Source: Polyangiaceae bacterium
GTDB lineage: Bacteria; Myxococcota_A; Polyangia; Polyangiales; Polyangiaceae
Reading direction: 5' to 3'
NCBI GenBank assembly: GCA_025353725.1
Contig: JANXOF010000061.1
Coordinates: 62,001-126,000, forward strand
Length of the DNA: 64,000 nucleotides
Part shown: positions 61,182-64,000 of the stretch, one piece after another
Layout of the letters: every line of letters starts with the position of its first letter
Numbering within the stretch: the first letter of the stretch is position 1
The notes under the pieces: model-generated
Seen by the model: only the letters and a program-made list of their open reading frames with translations
Database searches by the model: none
Told to the model about the DNA's origin: nothing
Translations under genes and position numbers: made by a program

Positions 61182-63197
61182 TTAGTCGCAGCTCAGCGCG
61201 CCTTGGGGGCTGACGGTCGCCCTCGAATCGCCCGGTCCCGCCTTTTTGCATGTCTGAAGTGCATCGGCGCAAACGGCGGTGCCGACCGACGCGCCATCCG
61301 CGCATTCGAACGCATTTTGGCCGTTGGCCTCGTTACAATACCAGCCGCGTGAGCGTCCGAGGCAGTTGGATGCCGAAGGCTCCTTGGCGGGGGCCGGGCT
61401 CGCGGCACGGCACACGAGCGCGCCCAGTGCGGGGTGTACCTCGGGCGCGAGAACACCCACGGCATGCCAGGCGCACGCGACGGCCTGCAACATCTTCAGG
61501 TCATGATTTTTGGCTTCGGTCACTTGTGCGAGCGCGGCCGCCTTGAAATCGGCATCTGGGGCGAGCCTCGTAAACGTATAGAACCAGAGCTGGCGCGCCG
61601 CCGACCAGCCGATGCCCTCCGCCACGGACACATTCTTCAGCTCGTGCACGCCGCCCGCGGTCATGAGCGCAAAGGCACGATTGGGAATACCTGAATTGTA
61701 GTGAACGCCGCAGTAGTCATTCGTTCCGTCGGGCTTCGAGCATGGTGCTACTTTGCTGTAGTGGTCTACGCTTCCGCTTCCATCTCGAGTCGGATGTTGC
61801 ATGTTGCGAATTCCCACTCCGGTCCTGTCGATTTTTTCGCCGATCGCAAAATTTCGATTTTCATCGTTGATCTCGAGGGCATTCTCGCCAGAGGCTCCCA
61901 TCGCGTCGGAGAAAGACTCGTTGAGCGCGCCCGACTCGTTTTGGTAGACGAGGCGGGAGGTGTTTTGGGTAACGCCGTGAGCAAGCTCGTGAACGACGAC
62001 GTCAAAAGCGGAGCATAAAGGTAAGAGCCTTCCTCCCTGCAGGTAGTTGCCGTCACCACAGTTGACAGTATTGAGAAACCAGGAGCTTGCCAGGTTCGTT
62101 GCGTTGGTTTCGTATTCGTTTCCGGCGGCGTCTAAAAATTTGGCATGAGCGACCACAGAAATTGGATTGAAGTACCCTGTCGTACTGAAACGAAGGTGCT
62201 TCTCCCTAAAGTAACGAATGGCGTGCATGGTGTTGTAGTGGGCATCAACGGCTGCGCCGCGAGCGGTAGCCGCCACGTCCCACGAGCCGAGCTTCAACGT
62301 GGTGATCGGCGCGGCCCCACCACCCCAGATGCTCGTGCTCACTTTCGGGTAACTCTCGGTCACCATGGCGTGCGCGGGCGTGAACGGTATCGGCGTAACG
62401 TCGATCCGGCGGATGTTCCCCGCTTCGCCGAGCGCAGTGAAGCGGACGCCCGGATTGTCGTCCCATACGTTCTGCGCCTCGTTCCGGAGCGCCACGAAGG
62501 CCCCCGTCGTTGCGTCGATGGTCACTGTGGCGGTCGAACAGCGATCCGTCTCGCGTAGAATTTGTACGCGCCAAACTAGACGCGGCGACCCTTCAGCCAG
62601 CGACACTCCGAGGGAATACCGGGGTGCGGCCTCGTTCCGGTGGACGACCATCCCGCAGAGTTCATCGAACTTTCCATTCGCCACTTCCGCGGCTTGCGCG
62701 GAAGAAACTGCAGCCGCGCGCGGGACCGTGGCGAGGTCGGCGCGAAAGCCTGATTGAAGCCACATGAGCGCTCCGCCTTTTGTAAAGCGCGCCGTGGAGT
62801 TGACGTCGAAAACCGTTATGTCCGTACCCTTGAGGTAGTGTTCGAAGCGCACGTAAGCGCCGTCTTCCTCGTCGGGTGTGGCTTCGTTCTTGGCCATTAG
62901 ACGCAACTCGTCGGCGGCGTCACCTCCGTAAAGTGAGGCGCGGTAGCGTTCGAAGAACCCGCGCGCGGCGAGCTCCGGACTGGCTTCGGTGACGGCCACG
63001 GGATCACGTGGAGCAAGGAAGCGCACCGCCCTTTTCGAAGCGTCGATGTGAACGGCCCACGGGACACCCGTGTCTTGCTCGAGTCGGGCGCTGAGGTCCG
63101 CGGGGGCTGGAGCATCGGGACCCTTGCCGCACGCGACGGGGCCCGCACATGTGGTGATTAGCGAGAGGAGGAGAACATACGTAGGGCTCTTGCGCAT
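61182..63197 (-). CDS. Secreted M4 (thermolysin-like) metalloprotease
   Basis: 671 residues. Lipobox-like signal ('LITTCAGPVACGKG'). A propeptide with FTP and PepSY-like parts covers about 30-240 ('ELAARGFFERYRASLYGG', 'VRFEHYLKGTDITVFDVN', 'RLVWRVQILRETD'). The catalytic domain has 'DVVVHELAHGVTQNTS' (HExxH) and 'NESGALNESFSDAMGAS' with the third zinc ligand Glu, and 'DYCGVHYNSGIPNRAFALM' holding the proton-donor His. The last 85 residues after 'GALVCRA' contain cysteines ('NCLGRSRGWYCNEANGQNAF') and may form a small disulfide domain. It degrades extracellular proteins, suited to a predatory or saprophytic lifestyle. Confidence 0.93.
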   Translation of the reverse strand: MRKSPTYVLLLSLITTCAGPVACGKGPDAPAPADLSARLEQDTGVPWAVHIDASKRAVRFLAPRDPVAVTEASPELAARGFFERYRASLYGGDAADELRLMAKNEATPDEEDGAYVRFEHYLKGTDITVFDVNSTARFTKGGALMWLQSGFRADLATVPRAAAVSSAQAAEVANGKFDELCGMVVHRNEAAPRYSLGVSLAEGSPRLVWRVQILRETDRCSTATVTIDATTGAFVALRNEAQNVWDDNPGVRFTALGEAGNIRRIDVTPIPFTPAHAMVTESYPKVSTSIWGGGAAPITTLKLGSWDVAATARGAAVDAHYNTMHAIRYFREKHLRFSTTGYFNPISVVAHAKFLDAAGNEYETNATNLASSWFLNTVNCGDGNYLQGGRLLPLCSAFDVVVHELAHGVTQNTSRLVYQNESGALNESFSDAMGASGENALEINDENRNFAIGEKIDRTGVGIRNMQHPTRDGSGSVDHYSKVAPCSKPDGTNDYCGVHYNSGIPNRAFALMTAGGVHELKNVSVAEGIGWSAARQLWFYTFTRLAPDADFKAAALAQVTEAKNHDLKMLQAVACAWHAVGVLAPEVHPALGALVCRAASPAPAKEPSASNCLGRSRGWYCNEANGQNAFECADGASVGTAVCADALQTCKKAGPGDSRATVSPQGALSCD

Positions 63198-63579
63198 TTC
63201 CCGCCGGTCGGCCGAAAGCGAGGGCAGTTGCGTAAATCCGACCGCCGCGGGTTCGACAACCCGCTCGCGAGCGGTACCCCGGACGCGACCGCTTTGGCCG
63301 GACCGTCATGGCTCCGAGCTCGACGAATACGTACGATCCATCTCGCCCGTCGCCAGGACCTCGCCCCGCTGGAGCACGACGAGGTCGACACGGCTGCACA
63401 TCGCGACTGACCTTGGTGTCAGCGACTTTCACGCTCGACCTCGCGCGGCTTGGCGAGCACCCCGAAAGTGAAGCTGGCCGTTCCAAGCACGCCCCAGAAC
63501 ATGTTTTCGAGCCGGCCGCCGTTCCGGATGTTTACCGGACCGGGGGGGCGTCCCGGATAGGAAGACCCGGTCGCACTGG
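63198..63579. other. Intergenic region between the protease gene and tRNA-Gln
   Basis: 382 bp, GC-rich, without a credible gene; open frames here have strongly Arg-rich, unnatural compositions. It should contain the protease promoter and the 3' end of the tRNA transcript. I see no clear intrinsic terminator. Confidence 0.5.
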
Positions 63580-63650
63580 TTCCGACGGAAGGATTCGAAC
63601 CTTCGTAAGAGGAATCAAAATCCTCTGTCCTGCCATTAGACGACGTCGGA
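63580..63650 (-). tRNA. tRNA-Gln (anticodon UUG)
   Basis: On the minus strand TCCGACG (63650-63644) pairs with CGTCGGA (63587-63581), with A at 63580 as discriminator. The anticodon stem GAGGA/TCCTC encloses TTTTGAT, so the anticodon is TTG, reading CAA (and CAG by wobble). The T arm is GAAGG-TTCGAAT-CCTTC. The D arm is GTCT...AGGAC, short but consistent. Total 71 nt. CCA is not encoded. Confidence 0.95.
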
Positions 63651-63661
63651 ATACGGCCGCC

Positions 63662-63690
63662 ATGCTACCGCAGCCCCGCGCGAACGCCAA
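63662..63690 (-). promoter_or_regulatory. Sigma70-type promoter of tRNA-Gln
   Basis: Reading the minus strand, TTGGCG (63690-63685), 17 bp spacer, TAGCAT (63667-63662). The -10 box ends 11 bp before the tRNA 5' end, a sensible distance for a short leader. Optimal spacing and placement make this the best promoter in the window. Confidence 0.65.
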
Positions 63691-63865
63691 GATGAGACGT
63701 CGCGTCGAGATCCTGCACGACCGTTTTTTCGCGGACGGTTGGCGAACCTGTCGCGAGGCTTCGGGTGCGATCGCGGAGCGGCGCTGCGCCTAAAATCTGC
63801 GATTTGAGCGACTTTGAGCCGTTCACGAAGCCTGGACGACCCCCGGGGGGTGGGCAAGCCAGGGC

Positions 63866-64000
63866 CTATCGGCCCTGCGCGTCTTGTGGCGAGTAGACGC
63901 GCCGCTTCGCGCGGACTTGAAGGTAGCCGGCAAGCTGGTGGTCCACTTTGCCGCTTCGTAGGCTCAGCGCCGCGGCGACGTACTTCAGCGTGCGACGAAG
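63866..64000 (-). CDS. Unidentified gene, C-terminal 44 codons only
   Basis: A minus-strand frame enters from the right edge and stops at TAG (63868-63866). The visible end is basic and helical ('RRTLKYVAAALSLRSGKVDH', 'QLAGYLQVRAKRRVYSPQ'), with a natural composition. A 6-bp inverted repeat (AGGGCC/GGCCCT, 63861-63876) overlaps the stop. I do not recognise the family. The frame is open over the full 135 bp. Confidence 0.5.
   Translation of the reverse strand, partial: LRRTLKYVAAALSLRSGKVDHQLAGYLQVRAKRRVYSPQDAQGR

Noticed and set aside
63004-63486. 160-residue minus-strand frame upstream of the protease
   Set aside because: Overlaps the protease gene in another frame and is mostly Arg/Pro/Gly; no support.
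63861-63876. AGGGCC/GGCCCT inverted repeat as a terminator
   Set aside because: The arms are only 6 bp, overlap a stop codon and are not followed by a T-run on the relevant strand.
1-64000. CRISPR arrays, rRNA genes, phage or insertion-sequence genes
   Set aside because: I looked for regularly spaced repeats, rRNA signatures, transposase DDE/HUH motifs and integrases and found none. The only tandem arrays have no spacers.

Overview
The window looks like chromosomal DNA of a high-GC myxobacterium-type bacterium (Myxococcota, probably Polyangia). This is inferred from gene content: an AgmX/PglI-type TonB-like protein beside large TPR proteins and a myxobacterial-type outer-membrane beta-barrel, a gmx-type PilZ protein, a Ser/Thr kinase with a transmembrane C-terminal half, many lipoproteins and porin-like barrels, and a thermolysin-like (M4) secreted protease. 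No phage, integrase, intact insertion sequence or CRISPR array was seen. Nothing was run against a database; all family calls come from reading motifs.

Layout. 1-3.5 kb: the 3' part of pabB and a pabC-like class IV aminotransferase, then, on the minus strand, thiD and a lipoprotein NodB-type deacetylase. 3.7-14.2 kb: a cell-envelope cluster whose parts (outer-membrane barrel, periplasmic proteins, three TPR proteins, AgmX-type inner-membrane protein) resemble the Glt (gliding) and Nfs (spore coat) complexes of Myxococcus. 14.3-17.1 kb: ftsE, ftsX and an EnvC-like protein with a degenerate LytM domain, a module that controls peptidoglycan amidases. 17.2-22.4 kb: a DRE-TIM metallolyase, a repeat-rich promoter region, two small enzyme genes and the grpE-dnaK operon. 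22.5-30.4 kb: a PcrA/UvrD helicase, a fatty-acid desaturase broken exactly at a tetranucleotide repeat, an SPFH lipoprotein, a 5'-nucleotidase-like protein that has lost half its metal ligands, and an outer-membrane barrel.

31.4-38.0 kb: a tightly packed plus-strand operon (phosphomannomutase/phosphoglucomutase, prmC, TPR-PEGA-barrel protein, HAD hydrolase, GH113-like glycosidase, polysaccharide deacetylase) that points to surface or extracellular polysaccharide handling. 38.1-43.2 kb: accessory DNA with a Uma2-type nuclease, a barrel protein, a decayed copy of the 3' end of the upstream deacetylase, a cupin, an AT-richer lipoprotein gene and a pirin. 43.3-51.9 kb: TlpA-like thioredoxin, hflX, a DD-carboxypeptidase-like lipoprotein, a radical SAM protein, a large amidohydrolase lipoprotein with calcium-binding repeats, and an HD-domain protein. 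52.0-64.0 kb: a signalling and surface block (Ser/Thr kinase, barrel protein, deoxyhypusine-synthase-like enzyme, two PilZ proteins, FIST sensor protein, histidine kinase, M4 protease), then tRNA-Gln with a readable promoter and a gene running off the end.

The strongest leads are the Glt/Nfs-like cluster joined to FtsEX-EnvC, the desaturase whose reading frame is restored by removing one repeat unit, the 17-unit heptamer array with helically spaced CACGT motifs beside a metallolyase gene, the apparently inactivated 5'-nucleotidase, and a bacterial deoxyhypusine-synthase homologue.
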